From positions 18,246-82,245 of the forward strand of contig JBDTQR010000001.1 of assembly GCA_039932095.1 (NCBI GenBank): DNA of 64,000 nucleotides, read 5' to 3'. Every line of letters starts with the position of its first letter. The first letter of the stretch is position 1. Origin of the DNA: Stagnihabitans sp039932095 (GTDB taxonomy: Bacteria; Pseudomonadota; Alphaproteobacteria; Rhodobacterales; Rhodobacteraceae). A program made the translations under genes and the position numbers. The notes below the pieces were generated by a model, which was given only the letters and a program-made list of their open reading frames with translations, made no database searches and was not told where the DNA came from. Below are positions 16,581 through 24,689 of the stretch, piece by piece.

Positions 16581-17296
16581 GGCGGATTGCCCTTGTCGCC
16601 CTGACCCTGTGCCTGACCGCGCCTGCCGCCCTGGCGCAATCGCAGTCAGTCGATTTTGGCAATGACGGCTCGCTCGCCACCAGATCGGTCGAGATTCTCG
16701 CTCTCGTCACACTGCTCAGCATTGTGCCGGGGCTGGCCGTCATGGTGACCTGTTTCCCGTTCATCGTGACCGTGCTGTCGATCCTGCGGCAGGCGCTTGG
16801 CCTGCAACAGTCGCCACCGAACATGGTGATCGTCAGCCTCGCGCTGTTCCTGACCTGGTTCGTGATGGACCCGGTGTTCACGCAGGTCTGGCTGCAGGGC
16901 GTCCAGCCGTTGACCGATGGCAAGATTGATGTCCAACAGGCCATCCCCTTGATCCTGAGCCCATTCCGCGGCTTCATGGTCGCCCGCACCAGTCCGGAGA
17001 CTTTCGCTCACTTGCAGGCCCTGCGGCCGGGCAGCGCCGGTGCCGCCATGAACGCGCCGCTGTCGCTGCTGGTGCCGTCCTTCATGCTGTCAGAGATTTC
17101 CCGGGCCTTTGAGATTGGTTTTCTGATCTATCTGCCGTTTCTGATCATCGACCTGGTCACCGCCGCGATCCTGATGTCGATGGGGATGATGATGGTGCCA
17201 CCCGCCGTGGTGTCGCTGCCGTTCAAGCTGGCGTTCTTTGTTGTCGCCGATGGCTGGACGCTGATTTCGGGCGCGCTGGTCCGCAGCTATTCCTGA
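16577..17296 (+). CDS. fliP: Flagellar export gate protein FliP
   Basis: A 239-residue protein with a cleavable signal peptide (ending at about residue 20, ALAQS) and four membrane helices. FliP signatures are LLSIVPGLAVMVTCFPFIVT with LGLQQSPPNMVIVSLALFLT, and LVPSFMLSEISRAFEIGFLI near residue 160. The start is GTG, overlapping the fliN stop. FliP pentamers form the core of the FliPQR gate. It is the last gene of the fliF operon and ends 9 bases from the convergent flgI. Confidence 0.96.
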   Translation: MRRIALVALTLCLTAPAALAQSQSVDFGNDGSLATRSVEILALVTLLSIVPGLAVMVTCFPFIVTVLSILRQALGLQQSPPNMVIVSLALFLTWFVMDPVFTQVWLQGVQPLTDGKIDVQQAIPLILSPFRGFMVARTSPETFAHLQALRPGSAGAAMNAPLSLLVPSFMLSEISRAFEIGFLIYLPFLIIDLVTAAILMSMGMMMVPPAVVSLPFKLAFFVVADGWTLISGALVRSYS

Positions 17297-17305
17297 AAAC
17301 CGGCT

Positions 17306-18418
17306 CTAATTCACCACAAACTCGGCATGCAGAGCCCCCGCCGCATTGATGCTTTTCAGGATGTCGATCATGTCATGCGGTGCCACACCCAGCGCATTCA
17401 GACCTGCCACCACCTGAGACAGATTTGTGCTGCCCTTGATCTCGGCCAGCCCGGTCCCGGGCGCGTTCTGAATGTCGACCGTTGAGCGCGGAACCACCAA
17501 GGTTTCCCCTTCGGCAAACGGATTGGGCTGCACCACCATCGGCGCCTCATCAATCCGAAGCGTCAGATTGCCCTGGGCGATGGCCACCCGGCTAATCCGG
17601 ACATCCTCATCCATCACGATGGTGCCGCTGCGCTGATCGACCACCACACGGGCCCGGCTTTCCGGCTCGACCTCGAGGTTTTCCAGCTTGGCGATGACGT
17701 GGGCCGGCGATTTGATCTGGGTGGCGTCAATGTCCAGCATCACCGTCCCCGAATCCTCCATTTGTGCAACACGGCGGCCGAAAGCCTGGTTGATCACCGA
17801 CTCGATGCGCTGGGCCGTGGTGAAATCCGGCGATCGCAAAGCCAGACGGATCGAATGCAACTGCGTGAAGTCGAATTGCACCTCGCGCTCAACATGCGCG
17901 CCCGACGGGATCACCCCCGCCGTCGGCACGCCCTGCACCACTTTTGCGGCCTGACCCTCCGCCGAAATGCCGCCTGCAATAATCGCCCCCTGCGCAACCG
18001 CGTAGATCTCGCCATCGGCGCCGTTCAGCGGCGTCATGATCAACGTGCCGCCCAACAGGCTCTTGGCGTCGCCGATCGCCGAGACCGTCACATCAATCCG
18101 CCCGCCAGCCCGCGAAAATGGCGGCAGCGCTGCCGTCACGAACACCGCCGCGACGTTCTTGGGCTGAAACTGCTCACCCGAGACATTGACACCCAGCCGC
18201 TCCAGCAGGTTCGACATGATCTCTTCGGTGAAGGGAGAATTGCGCAAACCGTCGCCGGTGCCGTTCAACCCGACGACCAGCCCGTAACCCACCAGATCAT
18301 TGGCGCGCACCCCGTCGAATTCGACCAGATCCTTGATGCGGATCGGACTGGCCCACACCGGCGTGAATATCCCGACTCCAAGGGCGATCAGGCAGGCGGT
18401 CAGGCAGAGTTTTCTCAC
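17306..18418 (-). CDS. flgI: Flagellar P-ring protein FlgI
   Basis: A 370-residue periplasmic protein with a signal peptide (residues 1-24, ending PVWAS). It shows the strongly conserved FlgI sequence: RIKDLVEFDGVRANDLVGYG, LVVGLNGTGDG, PKNVAAVFVTAALPPFSRAG and RVVVDQRSGTIVMDEDVRIS. Twenty-six units form the P ring in the peptidoglycan layer, assembled with FlgA help. It is the last gene of the leftward flgE-flgK-flgL-flgI operon, and its start overlaps the flgL stop (ATGA). Confidence 0.97.
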   Translation of the reverse strand: MRKLCLTACLIALGVGIFTPVWASPIRIKDLVEFDGVRANDLVGYGLVVGLNGTGDGLRNSPFTEEIMSNLLERLGVNVSGEQFQPKNVAAVFVTAALPPFSRAGGRIDVTVSAIGDAKSLLGGTLIMTPLNGADGEIYAVAQGAIIAGGISAEGQAAKVVQGVPTAGVIPSGAHVEREVQFDFTQLHSIRLALRSPDFTTAQRIESVINQAFGRRVAQMEDSGTVMLDIDATQIKSPAHVIAKLENLEVEPESRARVVVDQRSGTIVMDEDVRISRVAIAQGNLTLRIDEAPMVVQPNPFAEGETLVVPRSTVDIQNAPGTGLAEIKGSTNLSQVVAGLNALGVAPHDMIDILKSINAAGALHAEFVVN

Positions 18419-19416
18419 AGGAAATTCACCAGGCTCAGGCGCGACATTCGCGCGGTTATCGAATACAGGGTTTCCAGCTGGGTCTGCGCCTCTTGCAGCT
18501 TGGTAGCGGTTTCATAGGGATCGACCGCGATCAGACCCAGACGGGCGGTTTCCAGCGCCGATTTCTCGGCATCATTGCGCACCCCGGCATTGGTGATCGC
18601 CGCTTCGGTCGTGCCAAGCCGTGCCGTCAGTTCGGCGAACGGCATCTGGGCGCTGGCCAGATGTTCGCCGGCCCGTTTGGCCAGATCGGCGCGGGCGACA
18701 TCGCTGCCGGCCAGCACGCCGCGCTGCAGCAGGCTGGCCATCGCCAGACCCTTCAACATGTTGACAATCGCCGGGTCCAGCGCCGTCACGTCCAGCTGCG
18801 CCTTCTGGTCCGGCGACACGGCGACCGGGGCCAAGGCTGCCCCGCCTTGATACACGGTCGCCGCGAATCCCAAAGGATCGTCGAACCAGGCGTTCACCGC
18901 CGTTTCGACGTCGAGCGATGACAGCGAACCCGCGACCGCGCCATCCAGCGCGGTCATCATGGTTTCAGTGTCTGCGACGGCGGAATGGTTGGTCGCGACC
19001 CCGGCAAACAGCGAATGTTCGCCCATCCGGCTGTTCAGGTTCGACATCGCCGCCTGCAGTTTCTGCGCTGCGTCAAATCCCACGGTGTCGACCCGGTTCG
19101 GCGAACTGCCGGAAGCCGCGGCCAGCAGCGACGCACTCAGCGTCGATCCACTGTCAGAAATCTGGTTGAGCGCCAACTGCATCTGTCCGGCAAAGATCGC
19201 GGTTTCGGTGGTCACGGCATGATAGGCGTCCAGCTGCGTCAGGCTGGCCTCGATCCCGGCAAGCGGCAGATAGTCGCCTCTCACCCGCTGGGTCGTGTCG
19301 ACCGTCAGACCGGTGACCGCCTCGGACGACAGGTTCTGGATCGCGTCCTTCAGCGTCGCATTGCGGCGGCTGAGGATCAGGGATTGGGCCATGTCACCGA
19401 CGGAGATGTGCGTCAT
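18415..19416 (-). CDS. flgL: Hook-filament junction protein FlgL
   Basis: A 333-residue protein of the flagellin/FlgL superfamily. The N-terminal helix (LILSRRNATLKDAIQNLSSE) and C-terminal helical end (DPYETATKLQEAQTQLETLY) pair to form the D0 domain. It is too short and too diverged to be flagellin and lies directly downstream of flgK, the normal place for flgL (HAP3). It is exported through the type III gate and joins the hook to the filament. The start is separated from the flgK stop by one base. Confidence 0.88.
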   Translation of the reverse strand: MTHISVGDMAQSLILSRRNATLKDAIQNLSSEAVTGLTVDTTQRVRGDYLPLAGIEASLTQLDAYHAVTTETAIFAGQMQLALNQISDSGSTLSASLLAAASGSSPNRVDTVGFDAAQKLQAAMSNLNSRMGEHSLFAGVATNHSAVADTETMMTALDGAVAGSLSSLDVETAVNAWFDDPLGFAATVYQGGAALAPVAVSPDQKAQLDVTALDPAIVNMLKGLAMASLLQRGVLAGSDVARADLAKRAGEHLASAQMPFAELTARLGTTEAAITNAGVRNDAEKSALETARLGLIAVDPYETATKLQEAQTQLETLYSITARMSRLSLVNFL

Positions 19417-19417
19417 G

Positions 19418-20872
19418 TCAGATATCCAGCAGGGTCTGGATCATGTCCTGGACTGTTTTGATGACCTTGGCGTTGGCGGCATAGGCCTTTTCGACCTGCA
19501 ACAGCGACTGCATCTCCTGATCGGTATCCACTCCCGACTCTGCCTCCATCAACACAAAGCTATCCAGTTTGGTCTTGTGGTAAGCGGCGTCGCCGTCGGC
19601 TTGCAGATGGCTGGTCGCGGCCGAGGACAGCAGGTCACTGGCAAAGCCGGAAAAGCTGCGCTCACCGGCCATGAAGCCGCCGGTCGCCGGGTCGCGCGGG
19701 GCGTTCAAGGCGGCCTTCAGGCTGGTCAGCAGGCTGCTGTCGCCCACTGGGCCGGCGGCGGGCGCACCGAGCCCATCGCGCAGCCGCCACAGTGCACCGC
19801 CTTGATCTGGATCCGCGGCGGCGTTGATTTTCAGCCGCTGCGACAGCCCGACCTCATTCAACGGGTCGAAGGCGGCGCCGGCATCGCTAAACAGACCCGG
19901 ATCACCGGGGGCGCGGCTGGCATCGAGGGCGGGGTCGGCAAAACGTTCCACCAGATCGCGCGCCACCGCGTCGATCTGGGTCTGCGCCGCGACCCCAAGC
20001 TCATCACGTACTGCGAAATTGGCACCCAATGTGCCGCCGAGGATCATCGAATGCGACCCTGCGGTCGCAATCGGGTAGCCGTTCAGGGTCAATCCCGCCA
20101 GCCCGGCACCCAGCGTCAGACTGGGGGTGACCGTCGTCCCGCCGCTGAAGCCAAAGACCGCCGCCACGCCGTCGAGCAGCACGGCACCATTTGGTGTGTA
20201 TAGCGCGACCGAGCCGTCATTCTGCTGAATTTCCCGCACCGGCACGATTTTCGAAATCTGGTCGATCAATTGTTGACGCTGATCCTGCAGTGCCGCGGTG
20301 TCCTGACCCAGACCAAAGTTGCGCCGGATCTGGACGTTCAGTTTGACCGTGCGTTCCAGCGCCGAATTCAGCTGGTTCACTTCCGTCGCAATCTCGGTGT
20401 TGGCAACCTGCCGCGCCGACTGCACGTCCTTGGAGGCAGCGCCAAGCTGGGCTGCCAGTGCCTTGGCACTGCTGAGCACGTTGGTCAGCCGGGGTTCGGA
20501 TTCGGGATGCGAGGTGGCCTCGGTCAAGGCGGCATCGAAGGCCGCCACCCTGCCGTTGATCGAAAATGCCTTATCCGGGGTGCCCAGCGTCGTCTCGAAC
20601 CTCTGGAAGAACGCCGCTCTGGCATCGGCGTCGCCGGATGACGCCTGGGCCAGTCTGCGATCGCCGAGCAGTGGCAGGTTGACATTGCGGTAGACGCCGA
20701 CCACCTGCACGCCCTGCCCCGAGGAGCCGACCACGCGCGAGCCAAGCTGCAATTCGCGGCGGGCGTATCCCGGCGTCGTGGCATTGGCGATGTTGGACGA
20801 CACCAGTTCCGCCGCCTTGGCCGAAGCCGTCAGGCCGGACAACGCGCTTGCAAGGGTGCCGCCAATGCTCAT
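19418..20872 (-). CDS. flgK: Hook-associated protein FlgK
   Basis: A 484-residue HAP1 with the rod/hook-type N-terminal signature (LVSSNIANATTPGYARRELQ, residues 23-42) and a C-terminal helix (MQSLLQVEKAYAANAKVIKT). The internal segment DQRQQLIDQISKIVPVREIQ is typical of FlgK. It caps the hook and, with FlgL, forms the junction with the filament. The gene follows flgE after 15 bases and precedes flgL. Confidence 0.95.
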   Translation of the reverse strand: MSIGGTLASALSGLTASAKAAELVSSNIANATTPGYARRELQLGSRVVGSSGQGVQVVGVYRNVNLPLLGDRRLAQASSGDADARAAFFQRFETTLGTPDKAFSINGRVAAFDAALTEATSHPESEPRLTNVLSSAKALAAQLGAASKDVQSARQVANTEIATEVNQLNSALERTVKLNVQIRRNFGLGQDTAALQDQRQQLIDQISKIVPVREIQQNDGSVALYTPNGAVLLDGVAAVFGFSGGTTVTPSLTLGAGLAGLTLNGYPIATAGSHSMILGGTLGANFAVRDELGVAAQTQIDAVARDLVERFADPALDASRAPGDPGLFSDAGAAFDPLNEVGLSQRLKINAAADPDQGGALWRLRDGLGAPAAGPVGDSSLLTSLKAALNAPRDPATGGFMAGERSFSGFASDLLSSAATSHLQADGDAAYHKTKLDSFVLMEAESGVDTDQEMQSLLQVEKAYAANAKVIKTVQDMIQTLLDI

Positions 20873-20887
20873 TTACCCCTCCTGTCC

Positions 20888-22189
20888 TTATCGCTTCAAG
20901 TTCGTGGTTTCTTGCAGCATCTCATCGACTGTCTGGATCACCTTCACATTTGACGAATAGGCGCGCTGGGTGGTGATCAACGAGGTCAGCTCTTGCGTGA
21001 CATCGGTGGTCGATTGTTCCTGCGAAAAGCCGATCAGCTTGCCGGTCGGGCCGTCGCCAGAGTCCCACAGGTAGAACGCGCCGGAATCCTGCGAAATGTG
21101 GTAGGTCTGGTTGCTTGAAGACTCGAGCCCATTCGGGTTCGGCACGTCGACGACCGGAATTTGATAGATGACCTTGGCAAAGCCCTGATCGTAGTTGGCG
21201 TGCAGCAGGCCATTGTCGTCAATCTCTACCGAAACCAGCCGCGCCACCGGGGTCCCGTTTGAGGCTTTGCCAATGGGTGCAAAGCTTTCGGACAGTTGGG
21301 TCAGACCGCCGGTTGCACCGATCTGGCCGATGTCCAGCGCAATGCTGCCACCGCCCACCGACAACGGTATGGTGCCGGTGACGGGGTCATAATCATTGCC
21401 AGACAAGGTCGACACCGAGGCCAGTGTGCCGCCCTGGCTTTGCGTGTTGTCAAAGGTGACGGTGTATTCGGCGATGTCGGCACCATCTGAACCGCTGTCA
21501 GAGATCACCATATTCCAGGTATTCGAGGATCCCGCGACAGGAACATTGGGCGTGAAAATATAGTGCAGCGATTCCTGCGTACCGAGGTTGCCGGTGTATT
21601 GGAGCGACATTTCAAACGGAATGCCGTCACCGTCGGACTGTGTCGCGGTTGCCGGAAGATTGGCCCCCAGCTTCATCGCGCTGGTGGGGTTGGCAACATA
21701 TTGATTCTGGTTCAGTTTGACCGGGATCAGGGCCGACATGCTGTCACGCGGGAAGTTGCCGAGTGAGCCATCCGGATTTGCCGGCCAGCCCATCAGAACC
21801 TGTCCGGTCGCATTGCGCAGGACGCCGTCTGCATCGGCCTTGAAAGACCCTGTCGTGGTCAGCGAGATTGGAAAACTGTCGCCGCGGTGCACCGCATCAA
21901 TTGTGGTTACTGCCAGAAATCCGCGACCATCCACCGCCAGATCGGTGGAGTTATTGGTGCCGATTAGCGGCCCACGTTCGTCGACCAAGCGCAGCGATGT
22001 CGAGCGGACGCCGCCCGCAGAATAGCTGGATTCGGAATTTCCGTGGACCACAACCGAATAGAAGTCCGTTTGAACCCGCTTGTAGCCGTAGGTGGAGGAG
22101 TTCGCGATATTGTCAGATATAGTCGCCAGCCTGTTCGCGTTCGCGTTCAAACCCGCAACCCCCGCATACAGCGAAGAGGATATTGTCAT
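20888..22189 (-). CDS. flgE: Flagellar hook protein FlgE
   Basis: A 433-residue hook protein. The N-terminal motif (AGLNANANRLATISDNIANS with TYGYKR) and C-terminal motif (LTSLITTQRAYSSNVKVIQT) define the D0 rod/hook domain. The middle contains STDLAVDGRGFLAV and a serine/glycine-rich outer domain. It is the first gene of the leftward flgE-flgK-flgL-flgI operon, and a CtrA-like box lies 55-70 bases upstream of the ATG. Hook scaffold (flgD) and length-control (fliK) genes are not in this window. Confidence 0.95.
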   Translation of the reverse strand: MTISSSLYAGVAGLNANANRLATISDNIANSSTYGYKRVQTDFYSVVVHGNSESSYSAGGVRSTSLRLVDERGPLIGTNNSTDLAVDGRGFLAVTTIDAVHRGDSFPISLTTTGSFKADADGVLRNATGQVLMGWPANPDGSLGNFPRDSMSALIPVKLNQNQYVANPTSAMKLGANLPATATQSDGDGIPFEMSLQYTGNLGTQESLHYIFTPNVPVAGSSNTWNMVISDSGSDGADIAEYTVTFDNTQSQGGTLASVSTLSGNDYDPVTGTIPLSVGGGSIALDIGQIGATGGLTQLSESFAPIGKASNGTPVARLVSVEIDDNGLLHANYDQGFAKVIYQIPVVDVPNPNGLESSSNQTYHISQDSGAFYLWDSGDGPTGKLIGFSQEQSTTDVTQELTSLITTQRAYSSNVKVIQTVDEMLQETTNLKR

Positions 22190-22243
22190 CGATGGCGCCT
22201 TTCTGCAGCTCGACTAATGTGCGGTCAACCTGCATCCCGGGCC

Positions 22244-22259
22244 TTAAGATCAGGCTAAC
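22244..22259. promoter_or_regulatory. CtrA-like box upstream of flgE
   Basis: The sequence reads TTAA-N7-CTAAC, one mismatch from the full CtrA consensus TTAA-N7-TTAAC. It lies in the 91-base gap between flgE (starts at 22189, leftward) and the end of motB, 55 bases from the flgE start codon. This fits activation of the flgEKLI operon by CtrA; the assignment is by pattern and context only. Confidence 0.55.
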
Positions 22260-22280
22260 AGCTAAAATCCACAGGGTTAT

Positions 22281-23123
22281 CTAACGGTCTTTTCGCAGCA
22301 ACACGATTTCCACCCGATTATTGCGCGCAGCAGCCGGATCGGCGGTGACAGGTTTGCGGTCGGCATGGCCGCTGACCCGCGCGATCCGGTCGTCGGGGGT
22401 GCCGGCCTGCTCCAGCAGCGCCCGAACCACCTGGGCCCGCGAGGCTGACAGATCCCAGGTCGGGTTGTCGATCAGCATCACCGGATAGGAATGGACATAG
22501 CCGTCGACAGCAATGCGGTTCTTGGCGATCGCGATCACATCGGACACCAATGCCGTGATATCCTTCAATGACTGGTTTGGATTGACTGTGTCCGCTTCGA
22601 ACAGTGGTGCCTGATCAAGATCGAAAATCTCGATGACCAGACCCTCATCGGTCACCTTGGTCACGACATGGCTCAACAGCGACTGCATGGTCATGCTCTC
22701 GCCACCCCTGCCCTCCAGCGCCGATTGCAGTTTCTTCAGTTCGGAATCCTCGGCACCGTTGGCGTCACCCTCGGTCGAACCGGAAGTGCCGCCCGACTCC
22801 TGGGCCTTGCCGGGCGTCGCCGCCGACATGCCGGTGCCGTTATGGGCAAAGGTCGCGTCGGTAAAGATCGACTCGCCGCCAAACGCGCCATCGCCGCCGC
22901 CAGACACCCGATTGATCGGAATCGTCGGATTGAAATAATCCGCGATGCCCTTGCGTTGCTTTTCCGTCGTCGCGCCCAACAACCACATCAGCATGAAGAA
23001 GGCCATCATGGCCGTCACGAAATCCGCGTACGCAACCTTCCACGCCCCACCGTGGTGTCCGCCGCCGCTGATAACTTTCTTCCGCTTGATGATGATTGGC
23101 GCGGCATTTGACTGCCCTGCCAT
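22281..23123 (-). CDS. motB: Flagellar motor stator protein MotB
   Basis: A 280-residue stator protein. It has a short cytoplasmic N-terminus with basic residues (IIIKRKKV) and one membrane helix containing the proton-binding Asp in AYADFVTAMMAFFMLMWLLG (Asp34). A plug/linker rich in Gly and Ser follows, then an OmpA-like peptidoglycan-binding domain (residues 150-278; DNPTWDLSASRAQVVRALLE, then RVSGHADRKP). It anchors MotA to the cell wall. motB is separate from motA, 10 kb away, as in many alphaproteobacteria. Confidence 0.96.
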   Translation of the reverse strand: MAGQSNAAPIIIKRKKVISGGGHHGGAWKVAYADFVTAMMAFFMLMWLLGATTEKQRKGIADYFNPTIPINRVSGGGDGAFGGESIFTDATFAHNGTGMSAATPGKAQESGGTSGSTEGDANGAEDSELKKLQSALEGRGGESMTMQSLLSHVVTKVTDEGLVIEIFDLDQAPLFEADTVNPNQSLKDITALVSDVIAIAKNRIAVDGYVHSYPVMLIDNPTWDLSASRAQVVRALLEQAGTPDDRIARVSGHADRKPVTADPAAARNNRVEIVLLRKDR

Positions 23124-23202
23124 TCCCTCACCCCATAGTCACCCGACGCCAGTTATAGCGCATCGCCGTGAACGGGGGGTTAACCGGCGGCTTTTTAAGG
23201 GC

Positions 23203-24120
23203 TTACGCCGCCAGGTTTGGCGCCCGTACCAGCCGGGCCACCGTATGGATGCCGATGGAATCGTAATCCGCCATGAACTGGCTGGTCGCCATCCGCGTCA
23301 GCCAGTAGTCAAGCTTCAGCGGCAGCGACTGCATCAACTGACGCGGCGCCAGAGCCCGGGCAACCGGCCGTGTCGTCATCAGATCGGCAAATTCCTGCGT
23401 CGAAAGCGCGCCCTTGCCGATCACCAGTACCTCATAGCGCTGAAAAGCCTGATTGACGGCGAACAGCCCCAGATCGGGAAACCGAACCATGATCCGCTCG
23501 ATCGACCGCAGGTCTAGCCCGCACGCAACCGCGTCGCCAAATCCGCCGGCCTCGCAGCCCAACAGCCGCAGATAGTCCTTAACAGCGGTAAAATTGGCCT
23601 GGTCCAATTCGGTCTCGGCAAACAGATCATACTGCGCGGCCTGATGTTCGGACAACGAGGCAAATACGCCCGGCAACTGCCGCAACGCCGACCACAGCCA
23701 CTCGGCCCGGGCCAGCGACAGCGCCGGCACAACCAGACCTTGCGGCCCGCCAAAGGACTGCACGGTCAACTGCTCCAGCCCCATCATCTTTTGCAGGGTG
23801 GCAATCAGCTTGGGGGCGTATTTGGCCTTGGCCAGCCGGACCGACACGTCACAATACTCATCCGGCGGCATCGCATCGACCGGCTGGATCGCAACCCGCA
23901 GGCCAAGGGCGGCCAACAGCGGCAGAGCCTCACGCGCCTGCGACGTAGCCAGACGCGGGATCAACAGGCCGTAGCCCTGTTCCAGCACGTTCTCGGCGTA
24001 CTGCAGATCCAGACCAAATCTTTCCGCCAGCATGGCCGCCGCCAGTCCGGCATTTCCGGATGCAGCGAGCAGGGAAAGCTGAACGTCTTCCTCAACCAGT
24101 TGCGACAGTGCCATGTCCAT
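23203..24120 (-). CDS. Unknown 305-residue protein at the edge of the flagellar cluster
   Basis: I do not recognise the family. No signal peptide or membrane helix is visible, so it is probably cytoplasmic. The protein looks mixed alpha/beta: an N-terminal helical part (residues 1-60), a region with a possible ribosomal-protein-L12-like fold (VSVRLAKAKYAPKLIATLQK), and a C-terminal helical part. It lies upstream of motB on the same strand with a gap of 79 bases, so it may belong to the motility regulon. It is preceded by an AT-rich 179-base gap that should hold its promoter. Confidence 0.6.
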   Translation of the reverse strand: MDMALSQLVEEDVQLSLLAASGNAGLAAAMLAERFGLDLQYAENVLEQGYGLLIPRLATSQAREALPLLAALGLRVAIQPVDAMPPDEYCDVSVRLAKAKYAPKLIATLQKMMGLEQLTVQSFGGPQGLVVPALSLARAEWLWSALRQLPGVFASLSEHQAAQYDLFAETELDQANFTAVKDYLRLLGCEAGGFGDAVACGLDLRSIERIMVRFPDLGLFAVNQAFQRYEVLVIGKGALSTQEFADLMTTRPVARALAPRQLMQSLPLKLDYWLTRMATSQFMADYDSIGIHTVARLVRAPNLAA

Positions 24121-24299
24121 ACCCTCTGTTGATCTGGCCCTGAACTACGAGCCTATTATTATGATCGTATCGTGACGAATCTGGTCTTTTTTGCAGCGTG
24201 AAGCCAATATAGGTGCCGATTTCGTGATTCCAGAGGGGAATAAAAAACATTTTGAACACTTGAATTGCGTGTCGGACGGACAGGCCCCCTTAAATCCGC
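24121..24299. other. AT-rich gap before the 305-residue gene
   Basis: This 179-base stretch has lower GC than its surroundings. It holds the presumed leftward promoter of the 305-residue gene and the 3' flank of the ferredoxin gene. No clear terminator, CtrA box or RNA gene was recognised here. A 71-residue reading frame across it and the ferredoxin 3' end has no supporting features. Confidence 0.4.
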
Positions 24300-24614
24300 T
24301 CAGGGCTTGGGCACATGCAAAATGATTCCATCCAGCGCCGCAGACATCGCCAACTGGCACGACAGACGGGAGGTTGCCGTCCGCTCTGCCTCGGTTTCAT
24401 CCAGCATGCCATCCTCGAACTTGCTAGGCCCGCCCGCCGCTGCGGTCCAATCCGGGTCCACGACGACATGGCAGGTGGCGCAGATCATGGACCCGCCGCA
24501 TTCACCGATCACATAGGGTACATTGTTGGACACCGCCGCCTCCATCAGGGTGCGACCGGGTTTGACCTCGGCTGTGATCTGCTTGCCGTCCGGCAATATC
24601 CAGGTGGCTTTCAT
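24300..24614 (-). CDS. [2Fe-2S] ferredoxin, adrenodoxin type
   Basis: A 104-residue ferredoxin with the four cluster cysteines in the order C39-x5-C45-x2-C48-x37-C86 (ECGGSMICATCHVVV, then LSCQL). This matches the vertebrate/bacterial adrenodoxin type rather than the plant type. I used the ATG at 24614 (MKATWIL), which has an AAGGGAT site upstream; the extended form adds an unlikely Cys-rich leader. It follows the flavoprotein gene after 75 bases on the same strand and may be its electron partner. Confidence 0.9.
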   Translation of the reverse strand: MKATWILPDGKQITAEVKPGRTLMEAAVSNNVPYVIGECGGSMICATCHVVVDPDWTAAAGGPSKFEDGMLDETEAERTATSRLSCQLAMSAALDGIILHVPKP

Positions 24615-24689
24615 CGTCGTGATCCCTTGCTGTTCCATGCTCGGGCAACTTGTGCCACAGCCCGGCACTGCCGCCGCTTCACAAGCCCG

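Noticed and set aside
23160..23202. Possible terminator or CtrA box between motB and the 305-residue gene
   Set aside because: The GGCGGC/GCCGCC stem overlaps the gene end with a 15-base loop and no T run, and the two TTAA half-sites are 11 bases apart instead of 7.
24145..24360. 71-residue frame on the minus strand near the ferredoxin gene
   Set aside because: It overlaps the ferredoxin 3' end in another frame, and no ribosome site or domain supports it.
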